Part shown: in pieces, positions 15,546 to 24,703 of the stretch
Numbering within the stretch: the stretch's first letter is position 1
How the letters are laid out: each line of letters begins with the position of its first letter
DNA from: Duganella radicis
Lineage (GTDB): Bacteria > Pseudomonadota > Gammaproteobacteria > Burkholderiales > Burkholderiaceae_D
Assembly: GCF_009720825.1 (NCBI RefSeq)
Contig: NZ_WNKY01000054.1
Coordinates: 1 to 39,328 of the forward strand
Direction: 5' to 3'
DNA: 39,328 bases
Made by a program: the position numbers and the translations under genes
Notes under the pieces: model-generated
The model's input: the letters and a program-made list of their open reading frames with translations, nothing else
Told to the model about the DNA's origin: nothing
Databases searched by the model: none

Positions 15546-16166
15546 CTAGGGGAGCGGCAAACCTGCCTGACGCAAGAGTTGCACGGTTTCGAAGATGGGC
15601 AGGCCCATGATGCCGGAATGGCTGCCGGAGATGTGCTCGATGAACTGCGCCGCCGGGCCCTGGATGCCGTAGCCGCCGGCCTTGTCGTACGGCTCGGACG
15701 AGGCGCAATAGGCCGCGATGGCGGCCGGCGACAGCACGCCGAAACGCACCTCCGACACCTGCGTGACCTGGCCCGCGAAGTCGGCCGAGGCCACCGCGAT
15801 GGAGGTCAGCACCTGGTGCGTGCGGCCCGACAGCTGTTGCAGCATGGCCGTGGCCTCGGCCGGATTGGCCGGCTTGCCGAGGATGGCGCCATCGATGGTG
15901 ACGGTGGTGTCGGCCGACAGCACCGGACGCGGCGCCATGCGGCGCCGGGTCACCAGGTCGGCGGCGAACTTGGCTTTTTCCAGCGCCACGCGCGCCACGT
16001 AGTCGAGCGGCGCCTCGCCGGGATGGACTTCCTCGGTCACGTCCGGCCCGCGCGGGCCGTCGCTGCGCAGCAGCAGCAATTCAAAATCGATCCCCACCTG
16101 GCGCAGCAGTTCGCGCCGGCGCGGGCTTTTGGAAGCAAGGTAAATCTTCTTGTCGACCGGTTTCAT
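15546..16166 (-). CDS. maf: Maf-family nucleotide pyrophosphatase (YhdE-like)
   Basis: 206 residues. Hydrolyses non-canonical or excess (d)NTPs, in the YhdE group mainly dTTP/UTP, to monophosphates. Motifs: LASKSPRRRELL (SxSPRR, phosphate binding), LSADTTVTIDGAILGKP and LSGRTHQVLTSI, with AGGYGIQGPAAQFI near residue 165. It lies 10 bases after rlmH, in the usual maf-rlmH arrangement. Chosen start MKPVDKKIYL fits the family. The exact substrate is inferred from the subgroup. Confidence 0.93.
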   Translation of the reverse strand: MKPVDKKIYLASKSPRRRELLRQVGIDFELLLLRSDGPRGPDVTEEVHPGEAPLDYVARVALEKAKFAADLVTRRRMAPRPVLSADTTVTIDGAILGKPANPAEATAMLQQLSGRTHQVLTSIAVASADFAGQVTQVSEVRFGVLSPAAIAAYCASSEPYDKAGGYGIQGPAAQFIEHISGSHSGIMGLPIFETVQLLRQAGLPLP

Positions 16167-16176
16167 ATGATTGTTG

Positions 16177-16647
16177 TTAGACGCGGTGATAAGGGTGGTT
16201 CTGCGTAATGGTCCAGGCACGGTACAGCTGCTCGGCCAGCATCACCCGCACCATACCATGCGGCAGGGTCATGCTGGAAATCCGGATCAAGCCTTCCGCG
16301 CGCGCCTTCAGGGCCGGATCGAGGCCGTCGGCGCCGCCGATCAGGAAGGCGGTGTCGCGGCCGTCCTGCTGCCAGGCCTCCAGCTGCTGCGACAGACCCA
16401 CCGAGGTGAGGTCCTTGCCGCGTTCATCGAGGGCGATGATGCGCACCGATTTCGGCAGCGCCGCCTCGATGCGCTCGCGTTCGAGCGCCATCGCGGTGGC
16501 GGCGGTCTTGCTGCCGGAACGCTCGACCGGCTTGATCTCTTTCAGCACGATCTTTAGTTCCGGCGGCATGCGCTTCACATACTCGGCGTAGCCGGTTTCT
16601 ATCCAGGCCGGCATCTTGTGGCCGACCGCAGCGATGATCAGCTGCAT
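16177..16647 (-). CDS. rlmH: 23S rRNA pseudouridine-1915 N3-methyltransferase RlmH
   Basis: 156 residues, the standard length. SPOUT-type methyltransferase acting on assembled 70S ribosomes at the helix 69 pseudouridine. Visible: MQLIIAAVGHKMPAWI, ALDERGKDLTS, the SAM-binding LIGGADGLDP and the trefoil-knot end SMTLPHGMVRVMLAEQLYRA. Six bases separate it from rsfS upstream, the common RsfS-RlmH pairing of ribosome-associated functions. Confidence 0.97.
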   Translation of the reverse strand: MQLIIAAVGHKMPAWIETGYAEYVKRMPPELKIVLKEIKPVERSGSKTAATAMALERERIEAALPKSVRIIALDERGKDLTSVGLSQQLEAWQQDGRDTAFLIGGADGLDPALKARAEGLIRISSMTLPHGMVRVMLAEQLYRAWTITQNHPYHRV

Positions 16648-16653
16648 GGGGGG

Positions 16654-17340
16654 TTACTCGGCCGCTTTTTTGATGCGCTTGATGACGGTCTTGGCTGGCG
16701 CTTCTTCCGCCTTGGGTTTGGCGGCGCGCGGCTTCGGCGCCGCCTTCAGTGCCTTGACGGCGGCGACGGTGGCCTTCGGTGCGCCGACTTTCACCTTTTT
16801 GCCGGCCGGGACGACGGCTGCCGGCTTGTCGGCGGCGGCTTTCTTCACGGCCGGCGCCTTCCTGGCGGCGGCCGGCTTGCGGGCGGCGGTCTTCTTCTCG
16901 ACCACGGCTTCGGCGGCGACCGCCTTCTTGCCGGCGGCCAGGTGGCTGCTGATCTTCTTCGGCTCGGCCTCTTCGGCTTCCTTGGTGCCTTTGCGCTTGG
17001 CGGCGCCCAGCTTCACCGGCTTGTCGCCCCAGATCTCTTCCAGGCGGTAGTAGGCGCGGATCGGCGCTTGCATGATGTGGACAATGATGTCACCCAGGTC
17101 GACCAGCACCCATTCGCCGGTGTCCTCGCCTTCCATGCCGTAGACTTCACCGCCGGCTTCCTTGACCTTGTCGCGCACCGAGGCGGCCAGCGCCTTGGTC
17201 TGGCGGTTGGAGGTACCGGAAGCAATCGCGATGCGGTCGAACAGGCTGGTGAGGTGGGTCGTGTCGAACAGGACGATATCTTGGGCCTTAACGTCTTCGA
17301 GGGCGTCAACGACCAGGGTTTGCAGTTTTTTGATGTCCAT
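16654..17340 (-). CDS. rsfS: Ribosome silencing factor RsfS with a long Ala/Lys-rich tail
   Basis: 228 residues, about twice the usual 105-120. Residues 1-115 are a normal RsfS/DUF143 domain (DALEDVKAQDIVLFDT, FDRIAIASGTSNRQTKALA, GEDTGEWVLVDLGDIIVHIM, YYRLEEIWGD), which binds uL14 and blocks subunit joining during starvation. Residues 116-228 are low-complexity, rich in Ala, Lys and Pro (KPAAARKAPAVKKAAADKPA-like repeats), strongly basic, and end in KTVIKRIKKAAE. The tail probably binds rRNA or is disordered. Its start overlaps the nadD stop by one base (TAATG), so both are translated from one message. Confidence 0.95.
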   Translation of the reverse strand: MDIKKLQTLVVDALEDVKAQDIVLFDTTHLTSLFDRIAIASGTSNRQTKALAASVRDKVKEAGGEVYGMEGEDTGEWVLVDLGDIIVHIMQAPIRAYYRLEEIWGDKPVKLGAAKRKGTKEAEEAEPKKISSHLAAGKKAVAAEAVVEKKTAARKPAAARKAPAVKKAAADKPAAVVPAGKKVKVGAPKATVAAVKALKAAPKPRAAKPKAEEAPAKTVIKRIKKAAE

Positions 17341-17999
17341 TAGCTTTTGTATAGATGGTGTTGTTCAATATAGTCTAGCACTAGCGGCGGGATAAGCGAG
17401 TTTGCCTGCTCCCCCCGTTGTAATGCCGCACGTATCTGGGTGGCGGAGATATCCACCGCGAAGTCCTGTGCCAGATAAGTCAGACCATGCGGCGTGTTAC
17501 GGATTTGTTCAGGCGTTCCCAAACGGCTGGTGAACGCCTCGGCCACGGCCGGCGGCAAGCCGGCGGTGGCAAGGTTATAGCCGGGGCGGGCCGCCACGCA
17601 GATATGGGCGTAGTCGAACAGCGCCTGCCATTGGTGCCAGGTGTCGAGCCGTTGCAGCTGGTCGGCGCCCATCAGGAAGGTCACCGAGGCCTGCGGCCCC
17701 AATTCGTCGCGCACATTGCGCAGCGTATCGATGGTGTAGGTCGGCAGCCCCTGGGCGCCGCGCGCGATCTCCTGCATGTCCACCGCCACGCTGAACGGCC
17801 GGCCGGCAAAGGCCAGCGCCACCATGTCGGCGCGCTGCTGCGACGAGGCTTTCAGCGAGGCCTTTTGCCACGGCAGTCCGGTCGGGATCACGCGCAACTG
17901 GTCGACTTGCAGCAGATTGGCGAAGTATTCGCCCAACGCGACATGACCTAGATGCACCGGATCGTAGCTGCCTCCCAGCAGTGCGATGCGGAAGGCCAT
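17340..17999 (-). CDS. nadD: Nicotinate-nucleotide adenylyltransferase
   Basis: 219 residues. Converts nicotinate mononucleotide and ATP to deamido-NAD in NAD synthesis. The nucleotidyltransferase signature GGSYDPVHLGH is at 9-19 (normally GGTFDPIHxGH), MGADQLQRLDTWHQW occurs mid-protein, and the C-terminal ISATQIR motif is present. It lies two bases after hemF and overlaps rsfS; nadD-rsfS-rlmH is a widely conserved gene order. Confidence 0.97.
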   Translation of the reverse strand: MAFRIALLGGSYDPVHLGHVALGEYFANLLQVDQLRVIPTGLPWQKASLKASSQQRADMVALAFAGRPFSVAVDMQEIARGAQGLPTYTIDTLRNVRDELGPQASVTFLMGADQLQRLDTWHQWQALFDYAHICVAARPGYNLATAGLPPAVAEAFTSRLGTPEQIRNTPHGLTYLAQDFAVDISATQIRAALQRGEQANSLIPPLVLDYIEQHHLYKS

Positions 18000-18001
18000 C
18001 G

Positions 18002-18928
18002 TTATGCGGCGAGCCAGTCGCGGTGCGGCAGGAAGTCGGTGTACAGCGCCGCTTCCGGCGAGCCGGCTTCAGGTTCCCAGCGATAGCGCCATTTGACGAC
18101 GGGCGGCATCGACATCAGGATCGCTTCGGTGCGGCCGCCCGACTGCAAGCCAAACAGCGTGCCGCGGTCGAATACCAGATTGAATTCGACGTAGCGGCCG
18201 CGCCGGTAAGCCTGGAAGTCGCGTTCGCGCTCGCCGTACGGCGTGTCCTTGCGCGCCTTCAGAATCGGCAGATAGGCCTTGAGGAAGGCGTCGCCCACGC
18301 TTTGCGTCATGGCGAAGCTCTGCTCGAAGCCTTCGGCGCTGTGGTCATCGAAGAAGATGCCGCCGACGCCGCGCGCCTCCTGCCGGTGCTTCAGGTAGAA
18401 GTACTCGTCGCACCACTTTTTGAACTTGTCGTGCAGGCCGTCGCCGAAAGGGGCGAGGGCATCGCGGCAAGTCTGGTGGAAGTGCTTCACGTCTTCCTTG
18501 TCGCCGTAGTACGGCGTCAGGTCCATGCCGCCGCCGAACCACCAAACCGGCTCGCCGGCCGCGTTGGTGGTGCTGAAGAAGCGCACGTTCATATGCACGG
18601 TCGGCGCGTACGGATTGCGCGGATGGATCACCAGCGACACGCCCATGGCTTCCCACGGATTGCCGCCGATGTCCGGGCGGTGCGCCGACGCCGATGGCGG
18701 CAGCCTGGCGCCCAGCACGTGCGAGAAGTTGACGCCACCGCGTTCGATGACGTTGCCTTCCTCGACCAGGCGCGAAATCCCGCCGCCGCCTTCGGCGCGC
18801 TGCCACTCATCGCGCAGGAATGCTTTGCCGTCGACGGCTTCCAGCGCTTGCACGATGTTGTTTTGCAGGTCGAGCAGCCAGGCTTTGACTGCTGCGGGCT
18901 GCGGAGTAGAGGCGGGCGCCGGCGACAT
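18002..18928 (-). CDS. hemF: Oxygen-dependent coproporphyrinogen III oxidase
   Basis: 308 residues. Oxidatively decarboxylates coproporphyrinogen III to protoporphyrinogen IX in haem synthesis, implying aerobic growth. Family blocks: ERGGVNFSHVLGA, AMGVSLVIHPRNPYAPTVHM (broken: LVIHPRNPYAPTVHMN), WWFGGGMDLTPYYG, CDEYFYLKHRQEARGVGGIFFDD (as YFYLKHR and GVGGIFFDD) and YVEFNLVFDRGTLFGLQ. It is fitted between purD and nadD with 1-2 base gaps, so it is surely cotranscribed. Confidence 0.97.
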   Translation of the reverse strand: MSPAPASTPQPAAVKAWLLDLQNNIVQALEAVDGKAFLRDEWQRAEGGGGISRLVEEGNVIERGGVNFSHVLGARLPPSASAHRPDIGGNPWEAMGVSLVIHPRNPYAPTVHMNVRFFSTTNAAGEPVWWFGGGMDLTPYYGDKEDVKHFHQTCRDALAPFGDGLHDKFKKWCDEYFYLKHRQEARGVGGIFFDDHSAEGFEQSFAMTQSVGDAFLKAYLPILKARKDTPYGERERDFQAYRRGRYVEFNLVFDRGTLFGLQSGGRTEAILMSMPPVVKWRYRWEPEAGSPEAALYTDFLPHRDWLAA

Positions 18929-18929
18929 C

Positions 18930-20198
18930 TTAGTGCTTCAGCCCGCGCCAGCCGATATCGCGGCGGCACTGCATGCCTTCGAAGCTGATCTGATCGACCG
19001 CCTCGTAAGCCTGTTTCTGCGCCAGCTTGATGCTGTCGCCCAGACCGACCACGCACAGCACGCGGCCGCCGGTCACTTGCAGCTGGCCATTGACGTCGAC
19101 GGTGCCGGCGTGGAAGGTCACCGCTTCCGGCGTTTCGGCCGGGATGCCTTCGATCACGGCGCCTTTCAGCGGCGCGTCCGGGTAGCCGGCGGCGGCCAGC
19201 ACCACGCCCACGGCGGTGCGGCGGTCCCATTCCAGTCCCACCTGGTCCAGCGTGCCGTTGACGGCGTGTTCCATCACGCTCACCAGATCGGTCTTCAGGC
19301 GCGACATGATCGGTTGCGTTTCAGGGTCGCCCATGCGGCAGTTGAATTCCAGCGTGCGCGGATTGCCCTGGGCGTCGATCATCAGGCCGGCGTACAGGAA
19401 GCCGGTGAACACGATGCCGTCCTTCGCCATGCCGGCGATGGTCGGGTTGATGATCTCGCGCATCACGCGCGCGTGCATGGCGGGTGTCACGATCGGGGCC
19501 GGGGAGTAGGCACCCATGCCGCCGGTGTTCGGGCCTTCGTCGTTGTCCTTGAGGCGCTTGTGATCCTGGCTGGTGGCCAGCGGCAGGATGTTTTTGCCGT
19601 CGCACATGACGATGAAGCTGGCTTCCTCGCCGGCCAGGAATTCTTCGATCACGATGCGCGCGCCGGCGTCGCCGAAGCGGTTATCGGCCAGCATGTCGTC
19701 CACCGCGCGGTGCGCCTCTTCCAGCGACATCGCCACCACCACGCCCTTGCCTGCGGCCAGGCCGTCGGCCTTGATGACGATCGGCGCGCCGTTGGCGTCG
19801 ATATAGGCGTGGGCTTGCGCCACGTCCGAGAAGGTCTGGTATTTGGCGGTCGGGATGCCGTGGCGCTGCATGAAGGCCTTGGCGAAGTCCTTCGACGATT
19901 CCAGCTGCGCCGCTTCTTTCGTCGGGCCGAACACTTTCAGGCCACGCGCGCGGAACAGGTTGACGATGCCGCCGGCCAGCGGGGTCTCCGGACCGACCAC
20001 GGTCAGGCTGATGCCTTCGCTCTCGACGAAGTTGGCCAGCTCGTGCAGGTCGGTGATGTTGACGTTGACCAGGCGCGCGTCGCGCGCGGTGCCGCCATTA
20101 CCCGGGGCCACGTACACCATCTGAATGCGCTCGGATTGCGCCAGTTTCCATGCCAGCGCGTGCTCACGGCCGCCGGAGCCGACTACCAAAATTTTCAT
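18930..20198 (-). CDS. purD: Phosphoribosylamine-glycine ligase
   Basis: 422 residues. ATP-grasp enzyme making GAR in de novo purine synthesis. Visible blocks: MKILVVGSGGREHALAWKL, VVGPETPLAGGIVNLF, KDFAKAFMQRHGIPTA, VIKADGLAAGKGVVVA (ATP-grasp), TGGMGAYSPAPIVT and FNCRMGDPETQPIM. It lies 17 bases after yebC and one base before hemF. Confidence 0.98.
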   Translation of the reverse strand: MKILVVGSGGREHALAWKLAQSERIQMVYVAPGNGGTARDARLVNVNITDLHELANFVESEGISLTVVGPETPLAGGIVNLFRARGLKVFGPTKEAAQLESSKDFAKAFMQRHGIPTAKYQTFSDVAQAHAYIDANGAPIVIKADGLAAGKGVVVAMSLEEAHRAVDDMLADNRFGDAGARIVIEEFLAGEEASFIVMCDGKNILPLATSQDHKRLKDNDEGPNTGGMGAYSPAPIVTPAMHARVMREIINPTIAGMAKDGIVFTGFLYAGLMIDAQGNPRTLEFNCRMGDPETQPIMSRLKTDLVSVMEHAVNGTLDQVGLEWDRRTAVGVVLAAAGYPDAPLKGAVIEGIPAETPEAVTFHAGTVDVNGQLQVTGGRVLCVVGLGDSIKLAQKQAYEAVDQISFEGMQCRRDIGWRGLKH

Positions 20199-20215
20199 AA
20201 GTCCTCAGTCTTCGC

Positions 20216-20941
20216 TCAGTCTTCGATCTCAACGTTGGAATACACTTCCTGGACGTCGTCCAGCGCTTCCAGCGCATCCAGCAGTTTTTGCATCTTGATC
20301 GCGTTGTCGCCGGTGACCGCGGTCACCGCGTCCGGCTTCATGATGATCTCCGCCACTTCGGCCTTGAAGCCCTTGGCTTCCAGCGCGTCCTTGACGCCGG
20401 CGAAATCGTGCGGGCCGCACAGCACTTCGATGCCGCCTTCCTCGTCGGTGACCACGTCTTCGGCGCCGGCTTCCAGCGCCGCTTCCATCAGCGCGTCCTC
20501 ATTGGTGCCCGGCGCGAACAGGAACTGGCCGACGTGCTTGAACATGAAGGCCACCGAACCTTCGGTGCCCATGTTGCCGCCGTTCTTGTTGAAGGCGTTG
20601 CGGACTTCGGCCACGGTGCGCACGCGGTTGTCGGTCATGCAGTCGACGATGACGGCGGCGCCGCCGATGCCGTAGCCTTCGTAGCGGACCTCTTCGTAGT
20701 TGGCGCCGTCCTCGCCGCCGGTGCCGCGGGTGATCGCGCGCTGCACGTTATCCTTCGGCATATTGGCGTCGGCCGCCTTGTCCATGGCCAGTCGCAGGCG
20801 CGGGTTGGCGGTTGGGTCGCCGCCGCCCATGCGGGCTGCCACGGTGATTTCCTTGATCAGGCGCGTCCAGATTTTGCCGCGTTTCGCGTCAGTTGCTGCC
20901 TTTTTGTGCTTGATGTTGGCCCATTTGCTGTGTCCAGCCAT
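20216..20941 (-). CDS. yebC: YebC/TACO1-family protein
   Basis: 241 residues, full family length. N-terminus MAGHSKWANIKHKKAATDAK, then ANPRLRLAMDKAADANMPKD, YEGYGIGGAAVIVDCMTDNR (split here for length) and GTEGSVAFMFKHVGQFLF. Members were long described as transcription regulators and are now linked to translation of difficult (for example polyproline) sequences. First gene of the eight-gene minus cluster; a promoter should lie in 20942-21120, but I see no convincing hexamers there. Confidence 0.96.
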   Translation of the reverse strand: MAGHSKWANIKHKKAATDAKRGKIWTRLIKEITVAARMGGGDPTANPRLRLAMDKAADANMPKDNVQRAITRGTGGEDGANYEEVRYEGYGIGGAAVIVDCMTDNRVRTVAEVRNAFNKNGGNMGTEGSVAFMFKHVGQFLFAPGTNEDALMEAALEAGAEDVVTDEEGGIEVLCGPHDFAGVKDALEAKGFKAEVAEIIMKPDAVTAVTGDNAIKMQKLLDALEALDDVQEVYSNVEIED

Positions 20942-21120
20942 GTTCGGTCTTCCTTCGGCGGTATTTCGTTAGGTGATCGTTGGTGTGCGGTGAGGGCGGT
21001 ATTCTAGCATAAGAGGCTACCCGCTCCCTCGCTAGAGGCCTTGCTCCACTTTTTGTAGAGAAGCGGTCATATCCTGCTGCTAGGGTTTACTTTTTTGACA
21101 TGATTGCAGCGGGAGTGGAC

Positions 21121-23661
21121 ATGGATCGACGGCAGTTTCTGAAATTCGGCAGCTTTATTACGGTATCGGTGGCATCGGGCGCGGGCCTGAGCGCCTGCGG
21201 CGGCAGCGATGGCGCGCCGGGCGGCGCGTTGCCGCCGGCCAGCGGCGCGTGGAAGTTCCCGCAAAGCGTGGCCTCCGGCGATCCGCGCGCCGACAGCATT
21301 CTGTTGTGGACCCGCGCCGTGCCGGCGGCGGCCGACAACGTGGCCACCGTGGCCGCCGGCGCCGACGCCTCGATCCGCCTGATCGTCACCTCGGCCGACA
21401 ACAGCAAGGCGCTGGGCGGCAATGCGGCGCTGAGCGGGACCACCGTGGCCGACGTCACCCTGCCGCTGCAGGCGCAGTACGACAACACCGTGCGCCACAA
21501 GCTGACCGGCTTGTCGGCGGCGACGGTGTACTACTACCAGTTCATCGCCGGCGACAACCGCTCGAACGTGGGCCGCTTCAAGACCGCGCCGGCGGCCGAC
21601 GCGGATGTGTCGCAGCTCCAGTTTGTTTACATGACCTGCCAGGACTGGAGCGTCAACCACTGGGGGGCGATGACTTCCATCGCCGCCGAGAATCTGGACT
21701 TCATCGTGCATCTGGGCGATTACATCTACGAGACCGTGGGCGAGGACTTCCAGCTGGGCGCGGTGGAAAGCCGCCATGATGCGCTGGTGCTGCCGGACGG
21801 CGTGTTCAAGAACGGCAGCTCGGGCGCCAGGTACGCCAACACGCTGGCCGATTACCGCTACCTGTACAAAAAATACCGCACCGACGCGCGCCTGCAAGCG
21901 CTGCACGAGCGCTTTGCCTTCATCGCCATCTGGGACGATCACGAGTTCTCGGACGATGCGTGGCAGGATGCGCAGACCTACGACGGCTCGTTCAACGCCG
22001 ACGGCTCGGACCTGCACCAGACCGCGCGCCGCCGCAACGCCAATCAGGCGTGGTTTGAATTCATGCCGGCCGATGTGTCGCTGGACGCGGCCAATACCAC
22101 CTTCCAGAACATCAAAATCTATCGCGACTTCCAGTTCGGGAAGCTGATGCAGCTGGTGATGACGGACGAGCGACTGTACCGTTCGGATCACATCATTCCC
22201 GAGTCGTCGGTCAATCCGGCCACCGGCAAGGCGCTGGGCCGCATCGGTGCGCGCTATCTGGTGCCGCAGGATTTGTTCAACAGCGTGGAGGCGCAGAAGA
22301 TGGCCGGCGCCAAGGCCATCGGGCTCGATCCGCTGACCACCGCCACCATCCTCGGCAACACGCAGCGCCAGTGGTGGATGGACAAGATGAAGTCCGCCAC
22401 CGCGACGTGGAAGTTGTGGGGCAATGAAGTGTCCTTGCTGCGCATGGGCCTCAATGGCACCGATGCCGTGGCGACCTTGCTGGCCGTGGGCGCGGTGAGC
22501 GGGCTGGCGACGTCGGTCGGCAGCGCGGCGGCTGCGGCCGGCGGCAACTTCGCCGTGGCCGGCGCCATCGTGGCCGGCGTGACGGCAGGTGCATCGGCTG
22601 GCGTGGCGCAAGCCGGCGCAGTGGCCATCGCCACCGCCGCCGCAGGCAGTGGCGCCGGCGGCGCCGGGAGCGGCACGGCCACGACCGAGGCGCTGGTGGC
22701 GGCCGGGGTGAAAACCGGCCTGACCATGGCGCAGGCCAGCATCGCCGCCGCGACCTTCGTCAAGGTCGGCGCGTCGGCGGCGGGCGGCGCGAGCGGCGTC
22801 GCGTTGGCGGCCGTGGCGGCGCAGACCATCGCCTTCGGCTACATCAAGCCGGACGTGCAGGCCAAAAAAGCCGAATCGCCTTTCGTGGCGGTCTCCGGCA
22901 AGAAGGATGCGCTGTCGGCCTTCTTCACCCGATTCCTGCTCAACTGCGACCAATGGGATGGCTACAACAGCGAGCGCAAAGCCTTGATGTCGCACCTGAA
23001 GACCAACGCCATCGGCAACGTGGTGGCGCTGACCGGCGACATCCACTCCTTCTTCGCCGGCACCGTGAACGACGACTACGACGCCACCGGCGGCGGCACG
23101 CCGGTGATGGTGGACCTGGTCTCGGCCGGCATCAGCTCCGACTCCTTCTTCAGCTACCTGCGCGACGCGGCGGCCTCGCTGGGCGACATCGGCACGCTGG
23201 TGTCCAACCCGCTGGCGGTGCCGGTCCCGGGCCTCGGCACGGTGAGCCTGAGCTTCAACCTGCTCGACTACACCATCGGCAAGGCCGCGCCGACGCTGGC
23301 CTCGCTGGCCGAACAAACCCGCGTGCAGCTGCGCGGCGCGCTGGCCGCGAAAGGCGTGCCGGAGGCGCAGCTGGAAGCGACGGCGGCGGCCGTGCTGGCC
23401 GGCCTGCAAGCCAACAGCGACTTCAACACCAGCCTGCTGGGACTGGCGCAGCAACTGTCCGCGCTGGGCAACAACCCGTGGCTCAAGCATCTGAACACCG
23501 ACGCCCAGGGCTACACGCTGGTCACGCTCACCCCGGGCAGGCTGACCGCCCAGTTCCGCCAGGTGAACAAACTGGTGGCCGGCGCCGCCCCCGCCACCAT
23601 CGTCGCCCGCACCACCACCGCGACGGTGACGGCCGGCGCCGCGGCGGTGGCCATCAGCTAA
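21121..23661 (+). CDS. phoD: PhoD-like alkaline phosphatase with Tat signal and Ala-rich insert
   Basis: 846 residues. The Tat signal peptide has MDRRQFLKFG and a hydrophobic region ending in SACGG, which could also serve as a lipobox. Metallophosphatase motifs: HLGDYIYE, IAIWDDHEFSDDAWQD, ERKALMSHLK and LTGDIHSFFAG. It should hydrolyse phosphate mono- or diesters in the periplasm using Ca/Fe as in PhoD. Odd: residues about 451-579 (22471-22857) are an Ala/Gly/Val-rich, nearly uncharged insert that splits the conserved catalytic blocks, and a further helical segment around 710-790 lies before the C-terminus. The start at 21121 has GGGAG 6 bases upstream; the ATG at 21100 would add seven residues. 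Single gene, divergent from yebC. Confidence 0.9.
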   Translation: MDRRQFLKFGSFITVSVASGAGLSACGGSDGAPGGALPPASGAWKFPQSVASGDPRADSILLWTRAVPAAADNVATVAAGADASIRLIVTSADNSKALGGNAALSGTTVADVTLPLQAQYDNTVRHKLTGLSAATVYYYQFIAGDNRSNVGRFKTAPAADADVSQLQFVYMTCQDWSVNHWGAMTSIAAENLDFIVHLGDYIYETVGEDFQLGAVESRHDALVLPDGVFKNGSSGARYANTLADYRYLYKKYRTDARLQALHERFAFIAIWDDHEFSDDAWQDAQTYDGSFNADGSDLHQTARRRNANQAWFEFMPADVSLDAANTTFQNIKIYRDFQFGKLMQLVMTDERLYRSDHIIPESSVNPATGKALGRIGARYLVPQDLFNSVEAQKMAGAKAIGLDPLTTATILGNTQRQWWMDKMKSATATWKLWGNEVSLLRMGLNGTDAVATLLAVGAVSGLATSVGSAAAAAGGNFAVAGAIVAGVTAGASAGVAQAGAVAIATAAAGSGAGGAGSGTATTEALVAAGVKTGLTMAQASIAAATFVKVGASAAGGASGVALAAVAAQTIAFGYIKPDVQAKKAESPFVAVSGKKDALSAFFTRFLLNCDQWDGYNSERKALMSHLKTNAIGNVVALTGDIHSFFAGTVNDDYDATGGGTPVMVDLVSAGISSDSFFSYLRDAAASLGDIGTLVSNPLAVPVPGLGTVSLSFNLLDYTIGKAAPTLASLAEQTRVQLRGALAAKGVPEAQLEATAAAVLAGLQANSDFNTSLLGLAQQLSALGNNPWLKHLNTDAQGYTLVTLTPGRLTAQFRQVNKLVAGAAPATIVARTTTATVTAGAAAVAIS

Positions 23662-23788
23662 CGTCACGCTGCGCCATTGCACGCCACGGCACGCCACCCA
23701 CGCTGCGCGCGCTGCCGATTGGTGGCGCGTCGTGGGCGCACCGGGGGCGCGCCAGCGGCGGTTTGCTTTTGCCCGTACAATCTCAGGT

Positions 23789-24694
23789 ATGGACAAAAGC
23801 ACCACACCCGGCGCGCCGGCGCGCGCCGCTTTTCTCAGCGGCCTCGGTATCGCCATCGGCGGCTCGGTTTTATTTTCCACCAAGGCCATCGTCGCCAAGC
23901 TGCTGTACCGCTATCACATCGACGCCGTCACCCTGATCGCGTTCCGCATGCTGTTCTCGCTGCCGGTGTTTGCCGCCGTCGCGCTGTGGAAGATGCGCTC
24001 GGCGCCGCCGCTCTCCGCCGGCGACCGCTGGCGCATCGCCGGCCTCGGCCTGGTCGGCTATTACCTGTCCAGCTTTCTCGATTTCCTCGGCCTGCAATAC
24101 ATCTCGGTCGGCCTGGAACGCCTGATCCTGTTCCTGACGCCCACCTTCGTGTTGCTGATCAGCTCCACCGTCCTCCGGCAGCACATCAGCCGCCAGCAGT
24201 GGATGGCGCTGCTGATCTCCTACCTCGGCATCGTGCTGGTGTTCGTGCACGACCTGCAAGGCGGCGGCAATGTCGTGCTGGGCGCCGCGCTGGTGACCGG
24301 CTCGGCCGCCGCCTACGCCGCCTATCTGCTGCTGTCCGGCGAAATGGTCAAGCGGCTGGGGGCGATCCGGCTGGTGTCCTACGCCATGTGCGTGTCCACC
24401 GTGGCCTGCGTCGGCCAGTTCTTCCTGCTGCGGCCCGCGTCCGGCCTGCTGCAACCGCTGCCGGTGTACGGCCTGTCGCTGGTCAACGGCATCCTGTGCA
24501 CGGTGGCGCCGGTGTTCATGACCATGACCGCGGTCGAACGCATCGGCGCCGGCACCGCCTCGCAGGCTGGTATGATCGGCCCCGTTTCAACGCTGTTTCT
24601 GGGCGCGCTGCTGCTGGGCGAGCCCGTCACCTCCTGGCAACTGGGCGGGACCGCGCTCGTGCTGTCAGGGATTTATCTGCTGTCCAAAAAATAG
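23789..24694 (+). CDS. EamA/DMT-family inner-membrane transporter
   Basis: 301 residues with about ten membrane helices in two EamA repeats (about 17-148 and 160-295). Features include GGSVLFSTKAIVAKLLYR, ITLIAFRMLFSLPVF-like first repeat and QAGMIGPVSTLFLGALLLGE in the second, then a short KK tail. Drug/metabolite transporters export amino acids, nucleotides or other metabolites; no substrate is evident. TACAAT at 23776-23781 lies only eight bases before the ATG, suggesting a leaderless or very short-leader transcript. Followed nine bases later by mgsA. Confidence 0.9.
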   Translation: MDKSTTPGAPARAAFLSGLGIAIGGSVLFSTKAIVAKLLYRYHIDAVTLIAFRMLFSLPVFAAVALWKMRSAPPLSAGDRWRIAGLGLVGYYLSSFLDFLGLQYISVGLERLILFLTPTFVLLISSTVLRQHISRQQWMALLISYLGIVLVFVHDLQGGGNVVLGAALVTGSAAAYAAYLLLSGEMVKRLGAIRLVSYAMCVSTVACVGQFFLLRPASGLLQPLPVYGLSLVNGILCTVAPVFMTMTAVERIGAGTASQAGMIGPVSTLFLGALLLGEPVTSWQLGGTALVLSGIYLLSKK

Positions 24695-24703
24695 GATCAC
24701 GAC

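Noticed and set aside
21067..23898. Long minus-strand open frame opposite phoD
   Set aside because: It is the antisense of a well-supported phosphatase gene; its length comes from high GC, and its sequence is His/Arg/Gly-rich without domains.
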